From assembly GCA_002319955.1 (NCBI GenBank), contig DCJS01000043.1, positions 1-64,000 of the forward strand: a stretch of DNA of 64,000 bases. The letters run 5' to 3'. The notes beneath the pieces are model-generated. The model ran no database searches. It saw only the letters and a list, made by a program, of their open reading frames with translations, and had not been told where the DNA came from. This document shows positions 1 through 8,411 of the stretch, in pieces. The stretch comes from Flavobacteriales bacterium UBA1694 (GTDB taxonomy: Bacteria > Bacteroidota > Bacteroidia > Flavobacteriales > Weeksellaceae). A program made the position numbers and the translations under genes. Each line of letters begins with the position of its first letter. Within the stretch, counting starts at the first letter, position 1.

Positions 1-267
1 AAACACCGTCGTGAGGAAAAAGTCTCGCGCGCGGCTCAGTTTTTGAGTTCGGTGTTAAGAAAATATCTGCCGGCGGACTGTGTTCTTGGTCCAGAAAAAT
101 CGCCCATTGGGAAGATTAATTTACTTTATCAATTTCAAATTTTACTAAAACTCCCGCGAGGTAAAAACTACCAACCATACAAAGATCTGATCGTGCAAAG
201 TCTGGATGAATTCGATGCGGTGAGCGGTTATAAAAGTGTGAAGAAAGAGATTATTGTTGATTTTTAA
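1..267 (+). CDS. priA: Primosomal protein N' (PriA), C-terminal fragment
   Basis: The frame is open from base 1 to a TAA at 265-267, so this is the last 88 residues of a gene that starts outside the window. The tail contains CVLGPEKSPIGKIN followed by YQFQILLKLP, the pattern of the PriA C-terminal domain (a VLGP element, then a basic RxxYxxQILLK-like helix). PriA is the 3'-5' helicase that reloads the replisome at stalled forks; its helicase and zinc-binding parts are not in view. A TTG at 43 could be mistaken for a start, but the frame continues unbroken upstream with protein-like sequence. Identification rests on this short tail only. Confidence 0.8.
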   Translation, partial: KHRREEKVSRAAQFLSSVLRKYLPADCVLGPEKSPIGKINLLYQFQILLKLPRGKNYQPYKDLIVQSLDEFDAVSGYKSVKKEIIVDF

Positions 268-309
268 CATTATTTAACACTATTTAGTCTTATTTAAAGA
301 GGCTAAATC

Positions 310-339
310 TTTGGTTTTCAATTATAATTTCTATTTTTG
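310..339 (+). promoter_or_regulatory. Candidate promoter of dacB
   Basis: TTTG at 310-313 and TATTTTTG at 332-339 are separated by 18 bases, close to the Bacteroidota TTTG/TAnnTTTG arrangement. This predicts a leader of roughly 75 nt before dacB. Confidence 0.45.
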
Positions 340-417
340 GTCGTTGGAAATGCATTTTACAAGACCTTACGAACTGAGGGCTTGTGATTCGCTTACCCGA
401 AGTGAAAATAGAAATTA

Positions 418-1875
418 ATGATTAGAGTAAAGAATATAGGAGCAGCTCTACTGCTTGTTCTTGCGCCTATGGCTATGGCGCAAACGAGCCACATTCCCTC
501 TCATTATTCGCAACTGGAGCACGGCCCAAGTGATGCGTCTATTGAAAAAGAGGCGGATACGTGGACATTAAGTGCCAAAGACCACTTAGACATTTCAATC
601 AACAAGCTTTTGGACGATCCTGTCCTTCGAAATGCGAATTGGGGCTTTGTACTTTACGATCCACAGACAAAGAAAGTAATTAGTGAATACAATAAGGATG
701 AAGCTTTAATTCCCGCTTCTACGACCAAGCTTTTAACGACTGATACAGCCCTTGGACTTCTAGGTCCTGAGTATAAATGGGTCACCCAGTTGGAGTATTC
801 GGGCTCGATTGATGAGCAGGGGGTTCTTAACGGCAATCTTTATGTCGTGGGGAGCGCAGACCCGTCCCTTGGTACTGGAAAAGCAGGTGCCTCGACTTAT
901 GGAAGTATCGTTACAGAATTTATTGACGCTTTAGCCCACATTGGCATTACTAAAATTAAGGGCGATCTTATAGTGCAAAATGCGGTATTTAATTCCCATC
1001 AGCTAAGATCCTTACCTGCAAACATCGTTTGGATGGCGCATAATAATTATTATTTGCCTGTTGGCTCAACTCGGGATATTGATCCGAGAAAAGAAAAATT
1101 TACGGTTTCTAAAAGTAACCCTTTTGAGCAGAGCAAACAGTACTTTTATATCTCACCGTATCAAAATATCCTCGTATTTGCCGATGAATTTAATGGGAAC
1201 CCGATTGAGACGACGCTTCCTTCAGTACCCAGTTATCTTGGAAATACACTGCGAGCGAATCTGCTTAAAAGAGGAATTCCTATTTCTGGAAAAGTTGTTC
1301 CAAAACCAATTGACAAAGAGCCAGAAGAGCGTCGGGTTGTGACGACTTACGAGTCTCCAAGTTTAAACGATATCGTTTACGACACCAATCAACGTAGTGA
1401 TAACGCTTTGGCCGAATCCCTACTAAGGATGGTTGGGTTCCAAAAACTGGGGAGCCAAACCCTAGCAAGCGGTCGAGAGGTTGTGGTGCAACATTTGAAT
1501 GCCAAAGGGTTTGATACCTCGGCTCTTATCTATATGGATGGCAGTGGACTCTCTAGAAGCCACCGCGTAACGCCCATTTCACAAGCTCTATTTTTAGCCG
1601 ACGAAATGAAGGAATCGTACTACCAAACTTTCTTTGATTCCCTGCCCATTGCGGGACAAACAGGAACGCTTAAAACCATGTTCGACGGCGCTGGACACGG
1701 GCATATATTTGCCAAAACCGGCACATTGAATAAAGTAAAGACCTTAGCGGGTTACGTGAAAACCACTTCGGGAAAAACCCTAACTTTTTCTTTATTAATA
1801 AATAATTACAGCGGTTCAGTGAGCCAGGTAAAAAGTAAAATGGAGGAGCTTCTCGACCCGGTGGTCAGTCTCTAA
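418..1875 (+). CDS. dacB: D-alanyl-D-alanine carboxypeptidase/endopeptidase (PBP4 family)
   Basis: A 485-residue class C penicillin-binding protein (peptidase family S13). It trims D-alanine from peptidoglycan stems or cuts cross-links in the periplasm. An N-terminal signal peptide runs to about residue 21 (ALLLVLAPMAMAQ). All three active-site motifs are present: SxxK at 101-104 (STTK), SDN at 327-329 and KTG at 433-435. The stretch between the first two motifs is long, as in PBP4-type enzymes with inserted domains. The ATG at 418 lies directly before the signal peptide. The gene has its own candidate promoter and a strong terminator, so it is probably transcribed alone. Confidence 0.93.
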   Translation: MIRVKNIGAALLLVLAPMAMAQTSHIPSHYSQLEHGPSDASIEKEADTWTLSAKDHLDISINKLLDDPVLRNANWGFVLYDPQTKKVISEYNKDEALIPASTTKLLTTDTALGLLGPEYKWVTQLEYSGSIDEQGVLNGNLYVVGSADPSLGTGKAGASTYGSIVTEFIDALAHIGITKIKGDLIVQNAVFNSHQLRSLPANIVWMAHNNYYLPVGSTRDIDPRKEKFTVSKSNPFEQSKQYFYISPYQNILVFADEFNGNPIETTLPSVPSYLGNTLRANLLKRGIPISGKVVPKPIDKEPEERRVVTTYESPSLNDIVYDTNQRSDNALAESLLRMVGFQKLGSQTLASGREVVVQHLNAKGFDTSALIYMDGSGLSRSHRVTPISQALFLADEMKESYYQTFFDSLPIAGQTGTLKTMFDGAGHGHIFAKTGTLNKVKTLAGYVKTTSGKTLTFSLLINNYSGSVSQVKSKMEELLDPVVSL

Positions 1876-1893
1876 CCCATTTCACCTGTAATT

Positions 1894-1931
1894 AGCATCC
1901 TTTATAAATTCCTAAAGGATGCTTTTTTTTT
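1894..1931 (+). terminator. Rho-independent terminator of dacB
   Basis: An 11-bp perfect stem (AGCATCCTTTA / TAAAGGATGCT) with an 8-nt loop is followed by nine T. Confidence 0.93.
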
Positions 1932-1991
1932 GCCCTTTTAAGACCTGCTTTTTTTTCGTATTTTAGCCCTTCATTAAACCAATACCTTCTT

Positions 1992-3185
1992 ATGATTTCG
2001 ACTGAATTTCTTGCGAATCTCCAACAGGAGCTTCAAAGCATTAAAACCGATGGACTGTATAAAACAGAACGTATCATTGAATCCCAGCAATCGGCTGAGA
2101 TTGTGGCAAACGGAAAACCCCTTTTAAATTTCTGTGCTAACAATTACTTAGGTCTCGCAAACGATCCTCGTGTGATGAAGGCCTCGCAAGACATGGTCGA
2201 CCAGCGTGGCTACGGGATGTCCTCTGTTCGGTTTATTTGTGGTACACAAGATATTCATAAAACGCTTGAAGAGAAAATCTCTCAATTTTTAGGCATGGAG
2301 GACACCATCCTTTATGCAGCTTGTTTTGATGCAAATGGTGGGGTATTTGAGCCGTTATTCAGCGCTGAGGACGCCATTATATCCGATGAGCTTAACCATG
2401 CCTCTATTATTGACGGGGTTCGCCTGTGTAAAGCAGCGCGCTACCGTTATAAAAATAATAACATGGAAGATTTAGAGGCCCAACTTATTGAAGCGAGCAC
2501 GCAAAACCACCGATTTAAAATAATTGTCACGGACGGCGTCTTCTCCATGGATGGAATCGTAGCAGATTTAAAAGGCGTTTGTGATCTAGCCGATAAATAC
2601 AATGCTTTAGTGATGGTTGATGATTCGCATGCAACTGGATTTATTGGTAAAACAGGCCGTGGAACTCACCAGGCCAGTGAGGTAATGGGACGCGTGGATT
2701 TGATTACTTCCACTTTAGGAAAAGCCTTAGGGGGCGCACTAGGTGGGTTCACCTCAGGTAAGAAGGAAATTATTGAGATGCTAAGACAACGCTCGCGTCC
2801 GTATTTATTCTCAAATTCTTTAGCTCCAGGCATTGTTGGTGCCGCTATTAAGGTGTTAGATCTCATCTCAAATGATACCTCCCTTCGTGATAAAGTTATG
2901 GAGAATGCCGCGTATTTTAGAGACCAGATGGTTCAAAGAGGGTTTGATATTCCTAAGGGGGATTCTGCCATTGTTCCTGTAATGCTATACGATGCGCCAC
3001 TGGCTCAAAAAATGGCAGAAGAGATGATGAATGAAGGCATTTATGTTATTGGGTTTTTCTACCCGGTAGTACCTAAAGGAAAGGCCCGTATTCGGGTGCA
3101 ACTTTCTGCCGCCCACACCAAGGAGCAGCTCGATAGAGCCATTCTTGCTTTTGAAAAAGTAGGTAAGAAATTAAATGTGATATAG
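1992..3185 (+). CDS. kbl: Glycine C-acetyltransferase (2-amino-3-ketobutyrate CoA ligase)
   Basis: A 397-residue cytosolic PLP enzyme of the alpha-oxoamine synthase family. It cleaves 2-amino-3-oxobutyrate with CoA into glycine and acetyl-CoA, the second step of threonine breakdown. The PLP lysine is K244 in STLGKALGG, the same position as in the E. coli enzyme; H136 ([10 protein letters not shown]) is the expected ring-stacking histidine, and DDSHATGF at 210-217 is the cofactor-binding segment. Length matches the family (about 398). The partner threonine dehydrogenase is at 38196. The gene follows the dacB terminator; GTATTTTAG at 1958-1966 may be a variant -7 box. Confidence 0.95.
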   Translation: MISTEFLANLQQELQSIKTDGLYKTERIIESQQSAEIVANGKPLLNFCANNYLGLANDPRVMKASQDMVDQRGYGMSSVRFICGTQDIHKTLEEKISQFLGMEDTILYAACFDANGGVFEPLFSAEDAIISDELNHASIIDGVRLCKAARYRYKNNNMEDLEAQLIEASTQNHRFKIIVTDGVFSMDGIVADLKGVCDLADKYNALVMVDDSHATGFIGKTGRGTHQASEVMGRVDLITSTLGKALGGALGGFTSGKKEIIEMLRQRSRPYLFSNSLAPGIVGAAIKVLDLISNDTSLRDKVMENAAYFRDQMVQRGFDIPKGDSAIVPVMLYDAPLAQKMAEEMMNEGIYVIGFFYPVVPKGKARIRVQLSAAHTKEQLDRAILAFEKVGKKLNVI

Positions 3186-3238
3186 ACAGCCAGGGCCTTG
3201 CCACTGCGAGAAGTTCGATTCTATTAAATAATTCTACA

Positions 3239-3261
3239 GGGCCTTTCTTAAAGAAAGGCCC
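3239..3261. terminator. Hairpin between converging kbl and TSUP gene
   Basis: GGGCCTTTCTT and AAGAAAGGCCC form a nearly loop-less perfect inverted repeat that includes the last codons of the minus-strand permease gene. There is no long T-tract on either side, so termination is plausible but unproven. Confidence 0.4.
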
Positions 3262-4777
3262 TTACGATTGATATACTACTCATTAGAATTACCAAGACCC
3301 CAATCACGATAAACATCTTTTTAACTGGAAGTCTTGAAGTTAGCATGGCGGAGAACGGGGCTGTTATAATTCCCCCCAGTAAAAGGCCTAAAACGATATT
3401 CCAGTGCTGAATACCCAGAGTAAAGAAAAAAGTGATGGCGCTGGTAAGCGTTAAAATGAATTTACTCACCGTAGAGCTCCCCACCACATAGCGAGGGGTT
3501 CGCCCGTCCTTCATTAAGGTGCCAGTCACCAAAGGCCCCCAGCCACCCCCGGCGAAGGAATCGATAAAGCCGCCCACGAGTCCAAGGAAACTTAGGTTGG
3601 TATCCGATTTTACTTTTCTTTTTTGCTCGTCCTTACGTTTAAATGCATTTCTTAGAATGTTGATTCCAAGGTAGAGCGTGTACGCCGAAATTATAGGTTT
3701 TACGATATGCGCGTATTTCTCACCGAAAACACTCAGGGCTAAAGCCCCGATAATAGCCCCTAAAACGGCTGGCAGCGCTAGGGCTTTGACTAATTTTTTA
3801 TTAACGTTTTTAAGTTTAAAGTGGCTTATACTTCCTGCGGCAGAGGTAAAGGTTTCTGCGGAGTGGATACTGGCGCTGACCACTGGGGGCGCCACATTAA
3901 GCATCAGTAAGATGGTTGTACAGAGCACGCCGTACCCCATTCCCATACTTCCTGCCACAATTTCTGCCAAAAAGCCAACCAAAAGCATTTTGTAAAAAAT
4001 ATGGTTGTCTTGGCTTAGAAACGTGCCTACATCGGGAAAGAGCTTGAATTCGATTAAGATATAGGAAAAGAGGCCCAGTAGGACGATGAAGCCAAGGATG
4101 CCTAAGTAAATATTGGCCCGTCTTCGAACGGCCCGAATGACTTTGGAAAGGTTTTCAAATTCTGAATCGTGAAGCCTGGGATGTCTTTTTTGAGTAAGGT
4201 ACTCTTTGGTGAGCTTATCAAGTTCCTGAAGTTCATCCTCAATATTCATCAGCGGATGCTTGTGCGCGAATTTTAAACGCTTGATAAATGGGTCAATATC
4301 CTGGGGCAAACTCTGCTCGATAATGCTTCGAATTCGGTGCTGTACTTCTGGGGAAAACTCGCCCAACTTGATACCCATGGTGAGCTGCTCGGTTTGAAGT
4401 AAATCGGCAAACGAGAAATCACTGCTTGAGGGCTTGCCTTGAACGTGAATTAGGATTTTTTTATTTTCGCACCAAGAAAAAATCTGCTCCTCTTCGTTTG
4501 AAGGGATCGATTCGCTAATAATGACCAGACTCCGGTCCTTTAAATCCTCAGATTGAATGGCTCGCTTTTCAAGCCGAAGCTCTGGATGTTGGCTCTGGAG
4601 TTCAAGGAGCTCAACGCTAAATTCTAAGGCGTAGAGTGTGACGGGTTTCGGACTTGTGGAATGAAAATTATCGCGAAGTAGCGGCACTGAGGCAGGCTCG
4701 CAACCAACCATCACAAGTGGCCAACTTTCTGCATTCAGAAAGAGGGTTTGGTCCATTGTGAGGGTTGGAGAATTCAT
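3248..4777 (-). CDS. TSUP (TauE/SafE) permease with degenerate siroheme-synthase-like N-terminal domain
   Basis: A 509-residue two-part protein. Residues about 11-168 follow the order of the CysG/Met8 NAD-binding domain (strand, LVMVG turn, alternating strands, then TMGIKLGEFSPEV like the usual STGGxSPxLA element). However, the glycine-rich GGGxVA loop reads VGCEPAS and the catalytic VVD aspartate segment reads HVQ, so dehydrogenase/chelatase activity looks lost. A charged helical linker (170-220) and one membrane helix (222-243) lead into a TSUP permease (about 263-507, roughly eight helices). The gene starts 7 bp after cysN ends, so it is probably cotranscribed and likely moves a sulfur anion such as sulfate or sulfite. 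The true start could be an internal ATG at 4756. The substrate is inferred from context. Confidence 0.82.
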   Translation of the reverse strand: MNSPTLTMDQTLFLNAESWPLVMVGCEPASVPLLRDNFHSTSPKPVTLYALEFSVELLELQSQHPELRLEKRAIQSEDLKDRSLVIISESIPSNEEEQIFSWCENKKILIHVQGKPSSSDFSFADLLQTEQLTMGIKLGEFSPEVQHRIRSIIEQSLPQDIDPFIKRLKFAHKHPLMNIEDELQELDKLTKEYLTQKRHPRLHDSEFENLSKVIRAVRRRANIYLGILGFIVLLGLFSYILIEFKLFPDVGTFLSQDNHIFYKMLLVGFLAEIVAGSMGMGYGVLCTTILLMLNVAPPVVSASIHSAETFTSAAGSISHFKLKNVNKKLVKALALPAVLGAIIGALALSVFGEKYAHIVKPIISAYTLYLGINILRNAFKRKDEQKRKVKSDTNLSFLGLVGGFIDSFAGGGWGPLVTGTLMKDGRTPRYVVGSSTVSKFILTLTSAITFFFTLGIQHWNIVLGLLLGGIITAPFSAMLTSRLPVKKMFIVIGVLVILMSSISIVRAFL

Positions 4778-4784
4778 TGTGTTA

Positions 4785-6026
4785 TTAGCCGATCATCACA
4801 GCACCTACCGTGCTGTTACTGGTTTGATCAATAAGAATGGCGCTACCCGTTTGTCGGTTTTGGGTAAAGGCATCAAATACTAAGGGCGAGGCTGTTTTTA
4901 GCTTTACACGAACCACCTCATTCAATTTGACTGGCTCGGACACACCTTTCTTTTCTAATGTATTTACATCAATAATTTCATTTATTTCCTTTACGACAAC
5001 TTTTACGAGTCGGCTTCGATGCTGAATAAAGTATTTATTGCCCTCAGTTAAGGGTTTGTTATCGAGCCAGCAAACCAAGGCCTCAAATTCATTTTCTATT
5101 TGGACCGATTCATTTTCTAAAACAAAGGAATCGCCTCGCGATACATCAATATCCTCTGCCAAATGAATCACGCAGGGCTGAGCGGCATGCGCAGTCTCTA
5201 CTTCATGGCCGGCCATTTCAATTTTGGCGATGGTGGTGGAAATATCTTGAGGTAAAATGCGAATTCGGTCTCCTTTTTTATACGATCCAGAAATTACTTG
5301 GCCCGCAAACCCACGGTAATCGTGTAGTTCAGCGGTTTGAGGCCGAATCACGAACTGAACTTGGAAGCGGCTTTGCTCAAATTCCTCGCCCTCATTTAGT
5401 TCTAGGGTTTCTAAATAATCGAGTAGTGGTCCCTCTTTGTACCAAGGCATTTGCGTGGAAGGCTCCACAATGTTGGCCCCAGTGAAGGCGGAGATAGGAA
5501 AGTATTCTACATTAGGGAGACTAAGGCTTTGCGCTACTTTTTCGTAGTCCGCTTTAATTGTTTCATACGTCTTTTGGTCGTAGTCAACTAAGTCCATTTT
5601 ATTTACGGCCACTACCACATGTCTAATTTGCAGTAGAGAGGCAATTATTGAGTGGCGTCTGGTTTGCTCTATCACGCCATGGCGGGCATCCACGAGAATT
5701 ACCATGAGCTGAGAGTTCGAGGCTCCCGTAATTAAGTTCCGTGTGTACTGCACGTGGCCTGGGGCATCGGCAATGATGAATTTACGTTTTGCAGTATTGA
5801 AGTAACGGTATGCCACATCAATGGTAATGCCCTGCTCGCGTTCAGCTCGAAGGCCATCGGTGAGGATCGCTAAATCGATGCCGTCCTCGTTTTTATTTTT
5901 TGATTGCTTTTCTAGGGCTTCAAGTTGATCCACTAAGATGCTTTTACTGTCGTACAAAAGGCGTCCAATTAAAGTGCTCTTGCCGTCGTCTACGCTACCT
6001 GCGGTGATAAATCGTAATAGGTCCAT
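4785..6026 (-). CDS. cysN: Sulfate adenylyltransferase subunit 1 (GTPase)
   Basis: A 413-residue translation-factor-type GTPase. It couples GTP hydrolysis to APS synthesis by CysD. Visible motifs are the P-loop GSVDDGKST (10-18), DAPGH (87-91) and NKMD (142-145). The frame stays open upstream into cysD, but MDLLRFITAG at 6026 is the conserved family start and lies 31 bp after cysD ends, so longer starts were rejected. It is shorter than E. coli CysN (475) and carries no fused CysC kinase. It sits between cysD and the TSUP permease in the same operon. Confidence 0.93.
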   Translation of the reverse strand: MDLLRFITAGSVDDGKSTLIGRLLYDSKSILVDQLEALEKQSKNKNEDGIDLAILTDGLRAEREQGITIDVAYRYFNTAKRKFIIADAPGHVQYTRNLITGASNSQLMVILVDARHGVIEQTRRHSIIASLLQIRHVVVAVNKMDLVDYDQKTYETIKADYEKVAQSLSLPNVEYFPISAFTGANIVEPSTQMPWYKEGPLLDYLETLELNEGEEFEQSRFQVQFVIRPQTAELHDYRGFAGQVISGSYKKGDRIRILPQDISTTIAKIEMAGHEVETAHAAQPCVIHLAEDIDVSRGDSFVLENESVQIENEFEALVCWLDNKPLTEGNKYFIQHRSRLVKVVVKEINEIIDVNTLEKKGVSEPVKLNEVVRVKLKTASPLVFDAFTQNRQTGSAILIDQTSNSTVGAVMIG

Positions 6027-6057
6027 TCTTTTTTGTTGCTTGGTTTTTTGTTGCGGT

Positions 6058-6966
6058 CTAGAAATACCCGCCTTTTTTTCGGTCTTCCATGGCGGCCTCG
6101 GTGGCGCGGTCGTCAATGCGGGTTTCTCCACGCTCAGAAATGCGAGAGGCTGTGATTTCACTAACGACCTCGTCAAGCGTGCTGGCATTACTTTCTACAG
6201 CGGCCGTGCAGGTCATGTCCCCAACCGTTCTATAACGCACGCGTTTTGTGGCTATTTTATCTTCTGGATCAATTTGAATAAAATCCGATACTGCAATTAA
6301 TTGGCCCTCGTGTTCAAGCACCTCGCGGTCGTGTGCGAAGTAAATGGGAGGAAGTTGAATGTTTTCCTTCTTAATGTAGTTCCATACATCAAGCTCTGTC
6401 CAGTTTGAGATAGGGAAGACCCTCACGTTTTCCCCTTTTTGAATTCTTCCATTGTAGAGGTTCCAAAGCTCAGGCCTTTGCAGTTTTGGATCCCACTGCC
6501 CGAATTCGTCTCTTACAGAAAAGAAGCGTTCTTTTGCTCTTGCTTTTTCTTCGTCACGGCGCGCCCCTCCGATGCAGGCGTCGAATTCAAATTCTTCGAT
6601 CGTATCTAATAGGGTATGGGTCTGAAGCCAGTTTCTTGACGCAAATTTACCTTTGGGTTCGCTCAGATGTTTCTCGCGAATGGTGTCTTCGACGTTTCTT
6701 ACAATGAGTTCGGCGCCAATTTCCTTGGCGAACTTATCACGAAAATCAAGGGCTTCTTTAAAATTGTGTCCCGTATCAATGTGAACCAGTGGAAATGGGA
6801 TTTTCATTGGAGCAAAGGCCTTCAGGGCGAGGTGCACCATGGTAATTGAATCTTTTCCTCCACTAAAAAGAAGGGCGGGTTTATCGAATTGTGCGGCAAC
6901 CTCACGCATGATATAGATGCTTTCGGCTTCAAGTTGCTCTAGATAATCTAAGCGGTATGGACTCAT
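6058..6966 (-). CDS. cysD: Sulfate adenylyltransferase subunit 2
   Basis: A 302-residue ATP-PPi-loop enzyme, the same length as E. coli CysD. It joins sulfate and ATP into adenylyl sulfate (APS). The PP-loop SGGKDS is at 35-40, preceded by the family N-terminus YRLDYLEQLEAESIYIMRE. The ATG at 6966 fits the known family start and leaves a 17-bp gap to cysH; an upstream in-frame start at 7005 would overlap cysH and is less likely. It is the second gene of cysH-cysD-cysN-TSUP. Confidence 0.94.
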   Translation of the reverse strand: MSPYRLDYLEQLEAESIYIMREVAAQFDKPALLFSGGKDSITMVHLALKAFAPMKIPFPLVHIDTGHNFKEALDFRDKFAKEIGAELIVRNVEDTIREKHLSEPKGKFASRNWLQTHTLLDTIEEFEFDACIGGARRDEEKARAKERFFSVRDEFGQWDPKLQRPELWNLYNGRIQKGENVRVFPISNWTELDVWNYIKKENIQLPPIYFAHDREVLEHEGQLIAVSDFIQIDPEDKIATKRVRYRTVGDMTCTAAVESNASTLDEVVSEITASRISERGETRIDDRATEAAMEDRKKGGYF

Positions 6967-6983
6967 AATTGGATCTTTCGTGT

Positions 6984-7676
6984 TTATTTGGAATGCAGTC
7001 CGCATTCTTTATGGGAATCCTCCCACCACCAGCGTCCTGCTCGTGGGTTTTCGCCCGGTTCAATGGCTCGCGTGCAAGGTTTGCACCCCACGCTGATAAA
7101 CCCTTGCTTGTGAAGGGGGAGTTCCTGGACCTTATGCGTTTCTATATAGGATAGGACATCCTCATAAGTCCAGCGAATAAGCGGATTGAATTTATATAAG
7201 TTTCTCTGGACATCCCACTCTAAGATGGGCATGTGTTCTCTGTTTTCGGATTGCTCAGCCCTTAGACCGGTGATCCAAACACGAGCGCCTTCAAGGGCTC
7301 GGTTTAGAGGTTTTACTTTGCGGATCTCGCAGCATTTTTTTCGGTTTTCCACTGAGTGGTAAAAGCCATTGATTCCTTTTTCAGCCACATAGGTTTCCAC
7401 CTCTTTCGCATCGGGGAAATAAAGGGCTGTATCGGTTTTGTACTTCGCTCTATTATTTGATAATAAATCGTAATGTTCGTAAAATAAACGCCCGGTATCC
7501 AAAGTGAAAACCTTGATGGGTAATTTATTTTTAAAAATAGCGTCGGTAAGGACCTGATCCTCTTGTCCAAGAGACGTAGAGAATACGATACCAGAGGGGA
7601 AAAGTTCACAGACCGCTTCAAGGGCTTGCAGAAGTGAGCTCTGTTCAATTTTCTTTATGATTTCAGGATCGAGCAT
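6984..7676 (-). CDS. cysH: APS reductase type assimilatory sulfate reductase
   Basis: A 230-residue member of the PAPS/APS reductase family that reduces activated sulfate to sulfite. It carries both cysteine pairs that bind the [4Fe-4S] cluster in APS-type enzymes: C115-C116 and C198/C201 (GCKPC). The catalytic C225 sits in the C-terminal ECGLH motif. The cluster cysteines and the absence of a CysC domain here indicate APS as substrate, as opposed to PAPS; this follows from established family knowledge. It is the first gene of the operon, 20 nt downstream of a consensus-like promoter. Confidence 0.92.
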   Translation of the reverse strand: MLDPEIIKKIEQSSLLQALEAVCELFPSGIVFSTSLGQEDQVLTDAIFKNKLPIKVFTLDTGRLFYEHYDLLSNNRAKYKTDTALYFPDAKEVETYVAEKGINGFYHSVENRKKCCEIRKVKPLNRALEGARVWITGLRAEQSENREHMPILEWDVQRNLYKFNPLIRWTYEDVLSYIETHKVQELPLHKQGFISVGCKPCTRAIEPGENPRAGRWWWEDSHKECGLHSK

Positions 7677-7695
7677 TTGAGGGTTATTTTCCCTG

Positions 7696-7726
7696 CAAAG
7701 GTACTTAAATAATAAAAACCCACAAA
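7696..7726 (-). promoter_or_regulatory. Promoter of the cysH-cysD-cysN-TSUP operon
   Basis: On the minus strand TTTG (7723-7726) and TACCTTTG (7696-7703) are separated by 19 bases, an exact match to the Bacteroidota consensus. A weak inverted repeat (CCAC at 7720-7723, GTGG at 7731-7734) covers the -33 element and could be an operator. Confidence 0.65.
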
Positions 7727-7734
7727 ATTAGTGG

Positions 7735-7860
7735 ACTAGTCTATAGGGCCTCCAAGAGTCGCTCTTCGTTGGGAATTTTGCGCGATCGGTCTGGTTAGAA
7801 CGCGTCGACTCCCAAATTTTGTCGGTAGGTAATTGAATCTTAGTGTGATTCGAAATTTGA
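7735..7860. other. Unexplained spacer between the Rrf2 gene and cysH
   Basis: About 126 bases upstream of the cysH promoter contain G+C-rich sequence unlike the surrounding A/T-rich spacers. Two minus-strand frames lack stop codons across it. CCAAGAG-tcg-CTCTT at about 7751-7766 can form a short hairpin. I cannot assign a function. Confidence 0.35.
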
Positions 7861-7865
7861 AGGTT

Positions 7866-8309
7866 CTAGAGAAGGGGTATTGAAATACTTGCCACCACTT
7901 CTTGGTCTGCAAGATCGAGCAGTGATTTTTTTTCTAATACGGCAAGCGTGGCATCGCGAACCTCGACAAATATTTCGTGCATTCCACAGTGCGTTTCGTT
8001 GCAGTTTGCACATTTTTCATAGAAGTTCAAACTCACACAGGGGAGTAGAGCAATCGGTCCATTTACTAAACGAATGATTTTCGCTAGGGAAACCTCCGAA
8101 GGCTCAAGCTTTAAAAAGTACCCGCCTCCTTTTCCTTTTTTGCTCTCCAAAATCCCTGCATGTCTTAGTTCTAAAAGGATGTTCTCTAGAAATTTGAGAG
8201 GAATTTTTTTGTTTTCCGCAATCTCAGAAATCAAAATTGGCCCCTGTTGATGATGGTCCACCAAGTACCCAAGGGCCTTAAAGGCGTAATGTGATTTTTT
8301 AGAAAGCAT
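7866..8309 (-). CDS. Rrf2 family transcriptional regulator
   Basis: A 147-residue winged-helix regulator. The N-terminus MLSKKSHYAFKALGYL and the recognition region (IPLKFLENILLELRHAGIL, then KGKGGGYFL) are typical of Rrf2. Cysteines C91, C100, C103 and C108 lie where IscR, NsrR and related proteins bind Fe-S clusters, so it may sense iron-sulfur or sulfur status. It lies directly upstream of and in the same direction as the sulfate assimilation operon, so control of that operon is a reasonable inference, similar to CymR. The ATG at 8309 is preferred over one six codons upstream because the -7 box sits 5 nt before it. Confidence 0.88.
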   Translation of the reverse strand: MLSKKSHYAFKALGYLVDHHQQGPILISEIAENKKIPLKFLENILLELRHAGILESKKGKGGGYFLKLEPSEVSLAKIIRLVNGPIALLPCVSLNFYEKCANCNETHCGMHEIFVEVRDATLAVLEKKSLLDLADQEVVASISIPLL

Positions 8310-8314
8310 AAAAA

Positions 8315-8345
8315 CAAAATTACTCAAAATCTTTGAACTTAGAAA
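8315..8345 (-). promoter_or_regulatory. Promoter of the Rrf2 gene
   Basis: TTTC (8342-8345), a 19-base spacer and TAATTTTG (8315-8322) on the minus strand. The box ends 5 nt before the ATG, which predicts a leaderless transcript. Confidence 0.55.
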
Positions 8346-8411
8346 ACGCCCGATTTTTCTCTTAGTGTTGCCATTAAAAAATCCCTAGATTTGGAGATTA
8401 AAGCCACATGA

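Noticed and set aside
6027..6188. Longer cysN N-terminus overlapping cysD
   Set aside because: The extra 54 residues are low-quality Pro/Lys/Arg-rich sequence; the family start MDLLRFITAG at 6026 is downstream of the cysD stop.
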